In this document: positions 1 through 6,542 of the stretch, piece after piece
How positions within the stretch are numbered: the stretch's first letter is position 1
Layout: each line of letters opens with the position of its first letter
DNA from: Acidobacteriaceae bacterium
GTDB taxonomy: Bacteria > Acidobacteriota > Terriglobia > Terriglobales > Acidobacteriaceae
Reading direction: 5' to 3'
Assembly: GCA_030838305.1 (NCBI GenBank)
Contig: JAUTWY010000111.1
Span: 1 to 10,890 of the forward strand
DNA: 10,890 bases
Program-made: the position numbers and the translations under genes
The notes under the pieces: model-generated
Told to the model about the DNA's origin: nothing
Seen by the model: the letters and a program-made list of their open reading frames with translations, nothing else
Databases searched by the model: none

Positions 1-674
1 TCAATCGAAAACAGCGCGGGCGTGGCGCCGAACTTCGCCCGAAAGCTGTGAGGCAGGGCGGCATATTTCCCGTAACGCAAGTGGCCGTTGTCGTAAGAAA
101 TGGATCCGGCATAGCGAGTCGCAAGGCGGTCAAAATAGATGTCTGTTCCCAAGTCATAAAGGTCGGCATCGAGCGGAGTCTTTTTGTCGTTGTAGCTGAC
201 TTCGCCCTGGATTACCTGCGCGTGCTGGACGGCAAGATCGAAGACGCTGGAGTGCGAACTATTGTGATTGGGAGGAGCCGTGGGCAGATTGCTGCGGCCT
301 GCATTGTCAACCCGCACATTCACAACCGGATGCTGGACGATGAGTTCCTTTAGGCTTACTTTTCGGTGAAGGGCTGATTGAATCTTGAGGCCGACGGTCA
401 ATTTCTCGATCTGCAGAAGCGGGGGCTGCGCGGGAGATTCCGTACCACGCACGGTTATGTTGTAAAGATGAGCGGTCAGCGTGGAAAGGTTGAAATCGAG
501 GGCGCGGATCTCAGTTCTCCCGCCGGTGGCCTCTTGGGTTGTCTCTACAATCTTGCGCAAAGCGTATTGCTGGAAGGCGCTACTTCTCAAATACAAATAT
601 CCACCGATGCCCACGACTGCGATGAATAGAACAAGAGTGGCGAGCGTCCATCCAACAATTCTGCGCGACTGCAT
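1..674 (-). CDS. TamB/AsmA-type envelope protein, N-terminal part (runs off the left edge)
   Basis: Reading the minus strand from an ATG at 674 gives an open frame of 224 codons with no stop before the window edge, so only the N-terminus is present. Residues about 6-29 form one hydrophobic segment preceded by arginines (start MQSRRIVGWTLATL), which fits an inner-membrane anchor. After it comes a periplasmic-looking stretch with AsmA/TamB-like beta-rich phrases (residues reading LDFNLSTLTAHLYNITVRG, then IEKLTVGLKIQSALHRKVSL). Proteins of this family span the periplasm and move lipids or help barrel proteins into the outer membrane; TamB works with a TamA/BamA partner. Here the start lies 8 bp after the stop of such a partner, and its AGGAG ribosome binding site overlaps that stop codon, so the two are surely co-transcribed and probably translationally coupled. 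The family call rests on the N-terminus and the neighbour only; a generic AsmA-like protein is the alternative. Confidence 0.8.
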   Translation of the reverse strand, partial: MQSRRIVGWTLATLVLFIAVVGIGGYLYLRSSAFQQYALRKIVETTQEATGGRTEIRALDFNLSTLTAHLYNITVRGTESPAQPPLLQIEKLTVGLKIQSALHRKVSLKELIVQHPVVNVRVDNAGRSNLPTAPPNHNSSHSSVFDLAVQHAQVIQGEVSYNDKKTPLDADLYDLGTDIYFDRLATRYAGSISYDNGHLRYGKYAALPHSFRAKFGATPALFSI

Positions 675-682
675 GAAGTCTC

Positions 683-3613
683 CTAAAAAGCCTGCCCCAA
701 GGTGATGTAATACTGCGTTGGGTTGATGCCGGGAACGGGATTTAGGTTGTGGCCCACGTCGATTCTGATCGGGCCGATTGGGGTTGAATAGCGGAGACCG
801 AATCCTACAGTGTTGGTGTAGTTGTTGAACGTGTTGCGCAAATTGATGGCGCTATAAACGTTACCTCCGTCATAGAAAATGACGCCGCCGAGTGCTTTCA
901 TAATGCGCAGAGGAAAACGTATTTCCGAATTCAGGATGAAAAGCTCGCGTCCGCCTACGGGAACGGTGACGTTGACGCATCCTGTCTGGTTTTGCAGACC
1001 GCTGCAAAAGGGAACGATGCGCTGCGGACCGGCTTCATCGATGGGAAAGCTGCGGAGCGAAGTGCCTCCTCCAGAAAAATAGAGCTGGCTCGTAGGAACA
1101 AAACTTTCCGCAAAGGGTTTCGCCAGGCCTAGGCGAATACTATTGGCGAAGACGACGGAATGCACTGGTGTGTACGTGGCGAACTGTCCGAAAAGCCGGA
1201 CAAAGTTGGCGCTGGAACCGATTGCGGTAGGAGTAATCCCGAGGTTGAGGGTTCCGAATATGCCACGGTGTGCATCAAGGGGCTTGTCGCGGGTATCGCG
1301 AATCAGAGTGCCGGAAAAAGTGGAGAGCCGAACATTGCGGTCCTGTTGCAGAACAAGTTCAGGGACCAGTAAGTGCGAGAGCAAGGTCTTGTTGAAGTCA
1401 TAGCGAATCTGCAGGCGTGTATTGTTTTTGCGACTAAGAAGGCGCTCAACCTGGAAGGAAAGGTCACCCAGTCCGGCGGCGAACAGAGGATTGTCGGTAG
1501 TGCGCTCAATGGAGAAACTGGTCAGCGAACTCCATTGCGAGCCGATGAAATGCGGTTGCGTGTAAGTGGTGAGGACGCGCTGATCGAGGCGCGAGAGCAG
1601 AATCGTTGCGCTCACGGTTTCACCGAGCCCGCGCATGTTGCGACGGTTGAATTCGATTGAGCCGCGGGGACTGGCAAAAGTGGACTGGCTGGGTGCAATC
1701 TTATTGCCTCCAAGATTGATTGGGGGCAAGCCCGGTACGGCGACGGTGCCGGAAGGAACGTTGCCACCGCGATGAGACACTTCGAAGCCAAAGCCATAGA
1801 TGATCTCATTGCGTTTCATCTCATGCACTTTGACCAGCGCACTCTCCTCGTCCTGATCGGTAATGGGTTTTCGGGGTCCCACGCTCGACCAGTCGAAAAT
1901 GTTCAAGTCGTAGAGTCGAGTCTCCGCAGCGAGCATCTGGCCCTTTTGCATGGGGGCTTCCACGGGTAGTTGTGCCGTCTTTTGGATGAGGGAACGCCGA
2001 GTCCGCCGTTCTCCAAGGTAAAGAACTTCGCTGACGCGGACGAGTTGATGTTCAGCGACGGAGTAGACCACGTCGACGCGATGCGGAGCGTCGGCGTGAC
2101 GTCTCGCGTTGGCTTTTACTTCCGCGTTGAGATACCCACGATTCAAATAGGTGGCGGAGATGCGGTTACGATCTTCCAGGAGAAGACGGGGAGAGTAAGG
2201 GTCGCCTGAACGTAATGCGAGCCGCTTGGAAGGCGTGAGTTGATCTTGGGGAACGTGTTCGTTGCCGGCCACACTCACATCTCCGATGACGGTCTGTGAA
2301 CCCTCTTTGATTTCGAATGCGACGTCGAGTGTCGGTTCGTGGTCGATGACCCGCGAAGTGATCTTGACGTCTTCATAACCCTTGTCACGGTAAAGCGCTT
2401 CCAGATTTGAGACACTCTGCTTCAAGAGTTTCTGGCTGATACTGCCGTGGTTCCAGATGTGAGCCTTCTTGATCACGACCTGGGCAGATAGATCGGTAGC
2501 GGAAATCTCATGGTTCCCCTCGAATAGAATGCGGTTAACTTTGTGCTTCTTGCCGCGGTCGATGTCGTAGACGATGAGAACCTGATCGGGCTGGCGGGTG
2601 AAATTGATCTTAACTTCGACATCGAAATATCCCTTCTTCTGGAAGTAGTTGATCAGATTCTGCTGTCCTTCGTCGACCAAGTCGCGGTCGATGGCTCGTT
2701 CAGAGTAGATGGGGATTAGCTTTTTCATCGTCCGTCCGGAGAGAAAAGGTAGAAGCGAAAGCTTGGACCCTGTGGTGCGGACGGTGACGATGGGACCCAG
2801 GTCCACTTTGAAAGAGACGTCAACGCGGTTCGTTGCGGGATCATATGCCGGCGGATTCTGCTTTACGCTGCTGGCCAGGCGATCTTCCTGCGAGAGTTTC
2901 GCCTTGATCAGGGCCACAGCCGCTTTCATGCGTTCCGGGGTGTAAGGTTTGCCAGGTTTGAGCAGTCCTCCGGTGAGACGGGCGCGCAGCGTGCGGGTGG
3001 AATGGAGCAGGCGGGAGGCTTCACCCGCGTCCGACCCTTGAATGCTGACTCCGGCGATTTTGGCTTGCTTCCCGAGTTTGACGGTGAAACTGACATTGAC
3101 CAGTTGGTGAGAATCGTCAATCCGAATGCCGGTTTGAATCGTTGCCCGAAAATAGCCGTTGCGATTGAGGAATTCCTGCACAGCTTGCTGCGCGAGGGCG
3201 ACGCGAGCCGGGTCATAGGGATCCTCGTCGGGAAGGTTAGCGACCTGCAGCAATCGCGTGTATGGAAAGGTTTTGGTGGCGCCCGGAAAATCAACTATGC
3301 CGAGGTAGTAGGCAGGCTCGAGCAGAAAACTCATTCGCACTCCTGACAAGTCTGGGACAACAGTTACCGTGACCTTGGGAAAGGCTCCTGCTTCTTGCAA
3401 CGCCCGGATGCTGGCGTCAACTTTGGCCTGGGAGTAAGGCTGGCCCGCTTTCTGCAAGGCCACTCCGCGAAGGGGTTCCAAGTCGCGGTGGGGATTGCCG
3501 ACAAGATCGACCGCTCCAACATTCTGGCCCTCATAGAGGGGTGCGCCCTGGTCTCCCGATTGGGCCCGGGTAAGCGTCGCAGAAAAGAGTAAAACCAATA
3601 CGCATAAACGCAT
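683..3613 (-). CDS. BamA/TamA-family outer-membrane assembly protein with seven POTRA-like repeats
   Basis: Outer-membrane protein of the Omp85 superfamily, which folds or inserts outer-membrane proteins. From the ATG at 3613 it has 976 residues: a signal peptide (MRLCVLVLLFSATLTRAQ), then beta-alpha-alpha-beta-beta repeats at about 29-101, 102-182, 183-273, 276-354, 357-437, 440-521 and 523-599, then a barrel of about 375 residues ending in GQAF, with the terminal Phe typical of outer-membrane beta-signals. Repeats are recognised by phrases such as RILFEGNHEIS, GDVSVAGNEHVP and NRGYLNAEV. Seven exceeds the five of BamA and three of TamA. The conserved loop-6 VRGF motif reads LRSF (1046-1057). 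Two cysteines follow in the same loop region (CSGL and GCVN) and could pair. A TTG at 3634 gives seven more residues (MAWIHGY); neither start has a clear ribosome binding site, and I prefer the ATG because it gives a compact signal peptide. TamA-like function is inferred from the adjacent tamB-like gene. Confidence 0.9.
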   Translation of the reverse strand: MRLCVLVLLFSATLTRAQSGDQGAPLYEGQNVGAVDLVGNPHRDLEPLRGVALQKAGQPYSQAKVDASIRALQEAGAFPKVTVTVVPDLSGVRMSFLLEPAYYLGIVDFPGATKTFPYTRLLQVANLPDEDPYDPARVALAQQAVQEFLNRNGYFRATIQTGIRIDDSHQLVNVSFTVKLGKQAKIAGVSIQGSDAGEASRLLHSTRTLRARLTGGLLKPGKPYTPERMKAAVALIKAKLSQEDRLASSVKQNPPAYDPATNRVDVSFKVDLGPIVTVRTTGSKLSLLPFLSGRTMKKLIPIYSERAIDRDLVDEGQQNLINYFQKKGYFDVEVKINFTRQPDQVLIVYDIDRGKKHKVNRILFEGNHEISATDLSAQVVIKKAHIWNHGSISQKLLKQSVSNLEALYRDKGYEDVKITSRVIDHEPTLDVAFEIKEGSQTVIGDVSVAGNEHVPQDQLTPSKRLALRSGDPYSPRLLLEDRNRISATYLNRGYLNAEVKANARRHADAPHRVDVVYSVAEHQLVRVSEVLYLGERRTRRSLIQKTAQLPVEAPMQKGQMLAAETRLYDLNIFDWSSVGPRKPITDQDEESALVKVHEMKRNEIIYGFGFEVSHRGGNVPSGTVAVPGLPPINLGGNKIAPSQSTFASPRGSIEFNRRNMRGLGETVSATILLSRLDQRVLTTYTQPHFIGSQWSSLTSFSIERTTDNPLFAAGLGDLSFQVERLLSRKNNTRLQIRYDFNKTLLSHLLVPELVLQQDRNVRLSTFSGTLIRDTRDKPLDAHRGIFGTLNLGITPTAIGSSANFVRLFGQFATYTPVHSVVFANSIRLGLAKPFAESFVPTSQLYFSGGGTSLRSFPIDEAGPQRIVPFCSGLQNQTGCVNVTVPVGGRELFILNSEIRFPLRIMKALGGVIFYDGGNVYSAINLRNTFNNYTNTVGFGLRYSTPIGPIRIDVGHNLNPVPGINPTQYYITLGQAF

Positions 3614-3762
3614 ATAGCCGTGGATCCAGGCCAAGCGAGAATCGATCTGGGCCTTTCGGTCGAGCAGGATTTCAAAGCCTCAAACGCCGGAATTTATGAG
3701 AACGTTTGATGCCCGAAAGGGTCGAGGTGTTGATCAGAGAGTATCGACAAAAGGGGTTAAAT

Positions 3763-4512
3763 CTATGACGCAGCTTTAAACAATTTCGCAAGGCTATCGA
3801 TATCCGCAGGGCTAGTGTCACCGATCACAAAATAGCGAAGCCCGCCTTGGCTCCATGTTTCCAGATTGAATGGCAGTTTCTTAGGCGAGAGAGAATTCTC
3901 GTCCACCCTGGCTGGCAACGACCGTTCCTGAAACACGAACACAGAAATATGGTGCTTGCGCACATCGTAGATCAAGTGCGCGCCTGGTGTTTGATTAAGA
4001 TAGGTCATCCGGCCGCCAAGCAGAGAGAATTCGGAGTTCTGAAGTTCCGGCAAGTTGAACGCGAAAGGGATCTTTCCCTGGAACCAGGGCTTCACCGTGT
4101 GCCGATCCGTAGAAATCACATCCACGGGCGATGAACTGGCCAGTGTCTCTACGTGCAAGTCAGCAATCTCGCTGAAAACCCCGTCTCTGCCAGTTCGAGT
4201 TCCCAGATACGTTGAAGTTAATGTCCCGGCCACCAGAATAACGGCTGCCGTGGCAGCTAACAGCCATCCCAGGCGGAAACTGCGATGCGGTTTGGCTGCT
4301 ATGCTCTGTTGCATCCGTTTGCGGAACTCAGCCCTGGGAGTGAACCGTCTTCCAGCGACTTGAATCGCGCGCTTCATTTGTACGCGCGCAAGAGCATCTG
4401 CCGAGCAAGATGGGCAGTTGCGCACGTGAGCGTCGAAGGTGCGCATCTCCTGTTCGGGAACTTCACCGTCGAGATAGGTGTCGAGTTTTGCCTTCCAAGA
4501 CTCACAAACCAT
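3763..4512 (-). CDS. Membrane-anchored zinc-finger anti-sigma factor (ZAS / zf-HC2 type)
   Basis: 249 residues from the ATG at 4512, which has a good GGGAG ribosome binding site; a longer frame to 4542 exists but lies inside the sigma gene. The N-terminus carries the zinc-binding anti-sigma signature: Cys3, then H29-x3-C33-x2-C36 in DAHVRNCPSC. This domain normally holds its ECF sigma factor inactive. One transmembrane helix lies at about 82-101 (LGWLLAATAAVILVAGTL), and the remaining ~145 residues should be periplasmic. That outer part has phrases (SLLGGRMTYL, HLIYDVRKHHISVFVF, WSQGGLRYFVIGD) resembling the sensor half of COG5662-type transmembrane anti-sigma factors. It overlaps the sigma gene by 11 bp, so the two are translationally coupled. 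Because the zinc site contains cysteines, a redox or metal signal is possible, but the actual signal cannot be read from sequence. The outer-membrane assembly genes follow about 150 bp downstream. Confidence 0.9.
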   Translation of the reverse strand: MVCESWKAKLDTYLDGEVPEQEMRTFDAHVRNCPSCSADALARVQMKRAIQVAGRRFTPRAEFRKRMQQSIAAKPHRSFRLGWLLAATAAVILVAGTLTSTYLGTRTGRDGVFSEIADLHVETLASSSPVDVISTDRHTVKPWFQGKIPFAFNLPELQNSEFSLLGGRMTYLNQTPGAHLIYDVRKHHISVFVFQERSLPARVDENSLSPKKLPFNLETWSQGGLRYFVIGDTSPADIDSLAKLFKAAS

Positions 4513-5095
4513 GGTTCGTCTCCCTTGCCATCGCCGCTGCACCCGCTTCTTCTTGCAACTGCGGTCGCAGACGTTCGCGTAAGGTTTTTCTCGCCCGCGA
4601 TAAACGCGACATCACCGTGCCGATAGGAACTGAAAGCGTTTCGGCAATTTCCTGATACGACATCTCCTCTACTTCACAAAGCAGGAGGATCTCCCGGAAA
4701 TGGACCGGTAGTTCATCGATCGCGCGCTGCAGCAGATCGCTGTTGGAGCGTGCAAATAGAAGCGTTTCTGGCGTGTCGCGCTCAACCGCTATTTCAGTTC
4801 CGTCCTCTTCGAGATCGAGCGGTACAGTCATTGTCACTTTCAATCCGGTGCGCGAGGTCAAGAACGTGTTACGCAGGATGCGATACATCCACGCACGGAA
4901 ATTAGTCCCTAATCGGAAGGACGAGAACCCTTTCAACGCCTTAGCGTAGGTTTCCTGAACCAAGTCTTCAGCCTCTTCGCGATTCTGTGTGAGCCAATGC
5001 GCGAAGTTGTACAACTGATCGAAGAGAGGCATGGCCAGTTCCTCGAACGAGTCGGGTTGAAGAGTGGCTCCTGACACGTCCACATAGTAAAACAT
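4502..5095 (-). CDS. ECF-type RNA polymerase sigma factor (paired with anti-sigma)
   Basis: 197 residues if started at the ATG at 5095. Region 2 runs from about 17 to 85, with FEELAMPLFDQLYNFA, the core-binding DLVQETYAKALKGF segment and the -10 recognising FRAWMYRILRNTFLT. An acidic linker follows, then region 4 at about 127-178 with a helix-turn-helix (MSYQEIAETLSVPIGTVMSRLSRARK) that reads the -35 element. Length and layout are standard for ECF sigma factors. The gene overlaps its anti-sigma partner by 11 bp. The start is doubtful: a promoter-like element (GGGAATA at 5116-5110, GTTTTA at 5093-5088) overlaps this ATG, so a message made from it would begin near 5083-5080. GTG codons at 5083 and 5077 would then serve as near-leaderless starts and keep the conserved FEELA segment; an ATG at 5032 with a GAGGAA site would cut into region 2.1. 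The product is certain, the first residues are not. Confidence 0.93.
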   Translation of the reverse strand: MFYYVDVSGATLQPDSFEELAMPLFDQLYNFAHWLTQNREEAEDLVQETYAKALKGFSSFRLGTNFRAWMYRILRNTFLTSRTGLKVTMTVPLDLEEDGTEIAVERDTPETLLFARSNSDLLQRAIDELPVHFREILLLCEVEEMSYQEIAETLSVPIGTVMSRLSRARKTLRERLRPQLQEEAGAAAMARETNHGL

Positions 5096-5116
5096 CCGCG
5101 CGCTGGATTTATTCCC
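5088..5116 (-). promoter_or_regulatory. Predicted ECF promoter of the sigma/anti-sigma operon (autoregulation)
   Basis: Minus strand: GGGAATA at 5116-5110, a 16-base spacer, then GTTTTA at 5093-5088. The -35 half and spacer match two plus-strand elements in this window (5224-5251 and 6482-6510). ECF operons are very often autoregulated, so this is the expected place for such a site. The -10 half overlaps the apparent ATG of the sigma gene. Confidence 0.6.
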
Positions 5117-5174
5117 TTCAAAAAACTTTATTTGGGGATGGGTTGGAAGCGTTACTTATGGCCGATATTCCACG

Positions 5175-5191
5175 GAACTGGAATTGAGTTC
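5175..5191. repeat. Small inverted repeat in the divergent intergenic region
   Basis: GAACT at 5175-5179 and AGTTC at 5187-5191 are inverted copies separated by seven bases. The repeat lies between the two divergent predicted ECF promoters. It could be an operator, but arms of five bases are short and may occur by chance. Confidence 0.2.
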
Positions 5192-5223
5192 TCGCGCCAG
5201 TCCACGAATTGTGCGAGTGACAC

Positions 5224-5251
5224 GGAATAAAAACCCAGAAAGCACGTTATC
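5224..5251 (+). promoter_or_regulatory. Predicted ECF promoter of the LVIVD / DUF2231 operon
   Basis: GGAATA at 5224-5229, 16-base spacer, GTTATC at 5246-5251. The first eleven bases (GGAATAAAAAC) and the -10 half are identical to the element ahead of the phosphoesterase gene. A start site about 7 bases past the -10 half would give a leader of roughly 25 bases that contains the GGGAGG ribosome binding site of the gene at 5283. Confidence 0.65.
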
Positions 5252-5270
5252 CGCAATGAAACTCATTCGC

Positions 5271-5276
5271 GGGAGG
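5271..5276 (+). promoter_or_regulatory. Ribosome binding site that fixes the LVIVD gene start
   Basis: GGGAGG lies six bases before the ATG at 5283. Two upstream in-frame starts exist: 5184 lies upstream of the predicted promoter, so it would not be in the message, and 5256 falls at about the predicted transcription start. The ATG at 5283 also begins a proper signal peptide. Confidence 0.75.
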
Positions 5277-5282
5277 CGGACG

Positions 5283-5864
5283 ATGAAAAAACTTATTGGC
5301 AGGTTGGTCAAATTCAATTCGACGGCCTTGGCGCTTCTCACCACTGTGTTGCTTGGAGCTGGAGGAGCAGCGGCTAAGGATCACCGAGTGAAAGCGTTTG
5401 AGACCCAGGCCCGGGTGGTCGCACACATTTCATTCACTGGATTGTTGGATGTCGACATGGCGATGCAGAAAAGAGGAAACGAAAAGTACTACCTCTACGT
5501 GCAGCACTCAAAAGACCAAGGGATCTCGATTATTGATGTCAGCACGCCGGCTCAACCGAAAGCCGTTGCAGTGATCCCGTGGCCGGACTCGGACGTGACG
5601 AGCAGGATGAACGTGACGGGAGATTTGGCGATCATTGCAGAGACTGGCGCTCTACCCATGCGCCGGAGCGCCTCCAATGACGATCTTGTGCTGTGGGATC
5701 TGTCGAATCCGCCCACTCCGCGAGTCGTACAAAGATTCTCGGGAGTGGTGAAGTGGCTTCAGGACGAGCGAGATTTTATTTATGTCTTGAATGGCGAAGG
5801 ATTATGGGTGGTCTCAAAGCCAGCGGTTCGCCAGCCCCAGCAAGATCAGTCCTCGGGCTATTGA
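5283..5864 (+). CDS. Exported LVIVD-repeat (beta-propeller-like) protein, short form
   Basis: 193 residues from the ATG at 5283. Residues 1-31 form a Sec signal peptide (MKKLIGRLVK, hydrophobic core, then GAGGAAAKD with an Ala-x-Ala type cleavage site), so the product should be periplasmic. The mature part shows LVIVD-type repeat phrases, GISIIDVSTPAQP (80-92), LVLWDLSNPPTP (135-146) and a last partial one, GLWVVSKP (173-180). In this family each repeat supplies strands of a beta-propeller. Only about two and a half units are present, so a closed propeller of six or seven blades cannot form from one chain. It either assembles from several chains or is a reduced relative. The C-terminus is a Gln-rich tail (RQPQQDQSSGY). 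It is preceded by a predicted ECF promoter and followed after 103 bp by a DUF2231 gene, probably in the same transcript. Its molecular role is unknown. Confidence 0.75.
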   Translation: MKKLIGRLVKFNSTALALLTTVLLGAGGAAAKDHRVKAFETQARVVAHISFTGLLDVDMAMQKRGNEKYYLYVQHSKDQGISIIDVSTPAQPKAVAVIPWPDSDVTSRMNVTGDLAIIAETGALPMRRSASNDDLVLWDLSNPPTPRVVQRFSGVVKWLQDERDFIYVLNGEGLWVVSKPAVRQPQQDQSSGY

Positions 5865-5901
5865 GGATGAGCAATGGTCCTGGACAAAACCGATATAGGG
5901 C

Positions 5902-5946
5902 GGCGGAGGCCGCAGAGGCAGCAATTGTCTCCGAGCAACCTCCGCC
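5902..5946 (+). repeat. Inverted repeat between the LVIVD and DUF2231 genes
   Basis: GGCGGAGG at 5902-5909 pairs with CCTCCGCC at 5939-5946 across a 29-base loop. There is no T-run, so it is unlikely to be a strong terminator. In RNA it would fold just ahead of the DUF2231 ribosome binding site and could set relative expression of the two genes. Confidence 0.4.
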
Positions 5947-5967
5947 CACTTTAGAAAAGGCAGGCCA

Positions 5968-6417
5968 ATGGTAAACCCGTTCGATCTCAGGACCGTGCTC
6001 CTGGCGAAGCACGCACAACATGTCGTGCTCATTCATTTTCCCATCGCGCTGTTTATTGCGGCAGTGGCATTCGACCTGCTCGCGCATTTTACGAAGCGCC
6101 GTGGCCTGACGGACGCGGCATATTACAACCTTCTGGCGGCGGCCCTTTCGACGCTTCCAGTTCTCGCCACCGGGCTGCTCGCGTGGCAATTCCAACTCGA
6201 AGGACAGAAGCTTAAGGGAATTCTGTTGCTACATCTGGTACTTGCCTGCGTCTCGACCGTGATGATCTGGCTGGTGTGGTGGGTGCATTTCCGCGCTCGA
6301 CGACGCGCCGTATTCCTGCCGGGCTACCGTCTGGTGGTTGAGTGTGTGGCAGTCGGTCTGGTGGCGTTGACGGGACATTTGGGCGGCTACTTGAGCGGCG
6401 TAAACGGGCCCGGCTAG
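5968..6417 (+). CDS. DUF2231-family four-helix membrane protein
   Basis: 149 residues with four predicted membrane helices at about 18-39, 53-73, 84-107 and 119-139. The hallmarks of DUF2231 are present: the N-terminal HAQHVVLIHFPIALF segment, where the family has a conserved His-x-x-x-His-Phe-Pro-Ile pattern, and the C-terminal TGHLGGYLSGVNG motif in and after the last helix. The conserved histidines near the membrane surface suggest a heme or metal role, and relatives often sit beside cytochromes or cupredoxins, but no biochemical function is established for the family. The start has an AAGG-type site shortly upstream and sits 103 bp after the LVIVD gene, consistent with a two-gene transcript. 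A cupredoxin and a DUF420 protein further along the same strand support a periplasmic electron-transfer setting, though this is inference. Confidence 0.8.
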   Translation: MVNPFDLRTVLLAKHAQHVVLIHFPIALFIAAVAFDLLAHFTKRRGLTDAAYYNLLAAALSTLPVLATGLLAWQFQLEGQKLKGILLLHLVLACVSTVMIWLVWWVHFRARRRAVFLPGYRLVVECVAVGLVALTGHLGGYLSGVNGPG

Positions 6418-6481
6418 TCCGATGATTGCGCGAGTAAACAGAGCACAAGCCCCTGTCGTTTCCGTCTCCCCGAATTTTGTA

Positions 6482-6510
6482 GGGAATAAAAACGACATGA
6501 ACCAGTTATC
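6482..6510 (+). promoter_or_regulatory. Predicted ECF promoter of the phosphoesterase-cupredoxin cluster
   Basis: GGGAATA at 6482-6488, 16-base spacer, GTTATC at 6505-6510. It shares GGAATAAAAAC, the spacer length and the whole -10 hexamer with the element at 5224-5251. The predicted start near 6517 leaves a leader of about 25 bases with GGGAGG at 6533-6538 ahead of the ATG at 6543, an arrangement nearly the same as at the LVIVD gene. Confidence 0.65.
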
Positions 6511-6542
6511 AACCCCGAACGTCACTAATCACGGGAGGACAA

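Noticed and set aside
48..629. Plus-strand open frames at the left edge
   Set aside because: The minus strand encodes a convincing TamB-like N-terminus with a signal anchor and coupled start over the same bases.
879..3346. Many open frames of 60-120 codons antisense to the Omp85 gene
   Set aside because: They follow from codon bias of the long minus-strand gene, lack ribosome binding sites and show no recognisable motifs.
3652..3720. CCTTTCGG and CCGAAAGG inverted copies between anti-sigma and Omp85 genes
   Set aside because: The arms are separated by 53 bases with no T-run, so a terminator or operator role is not supported.
5174..5202. GGAACT followed by GTC as a classic RpoE-type promoter
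   Set aside because: The spacer is about 20 bases, too long for an ECF promoter, and the better-spaced element at 5224-5251 lies nearer the gene.
5184..5282. A longer start for the LVIVD protein at 5184 or 5256
   Set aside because: The start at 5184 lies upstream of the predicted promoter and 5256 has no ribosome binding site; the ATG at 5283 has GGGAGG and begins a clean signal peptide.
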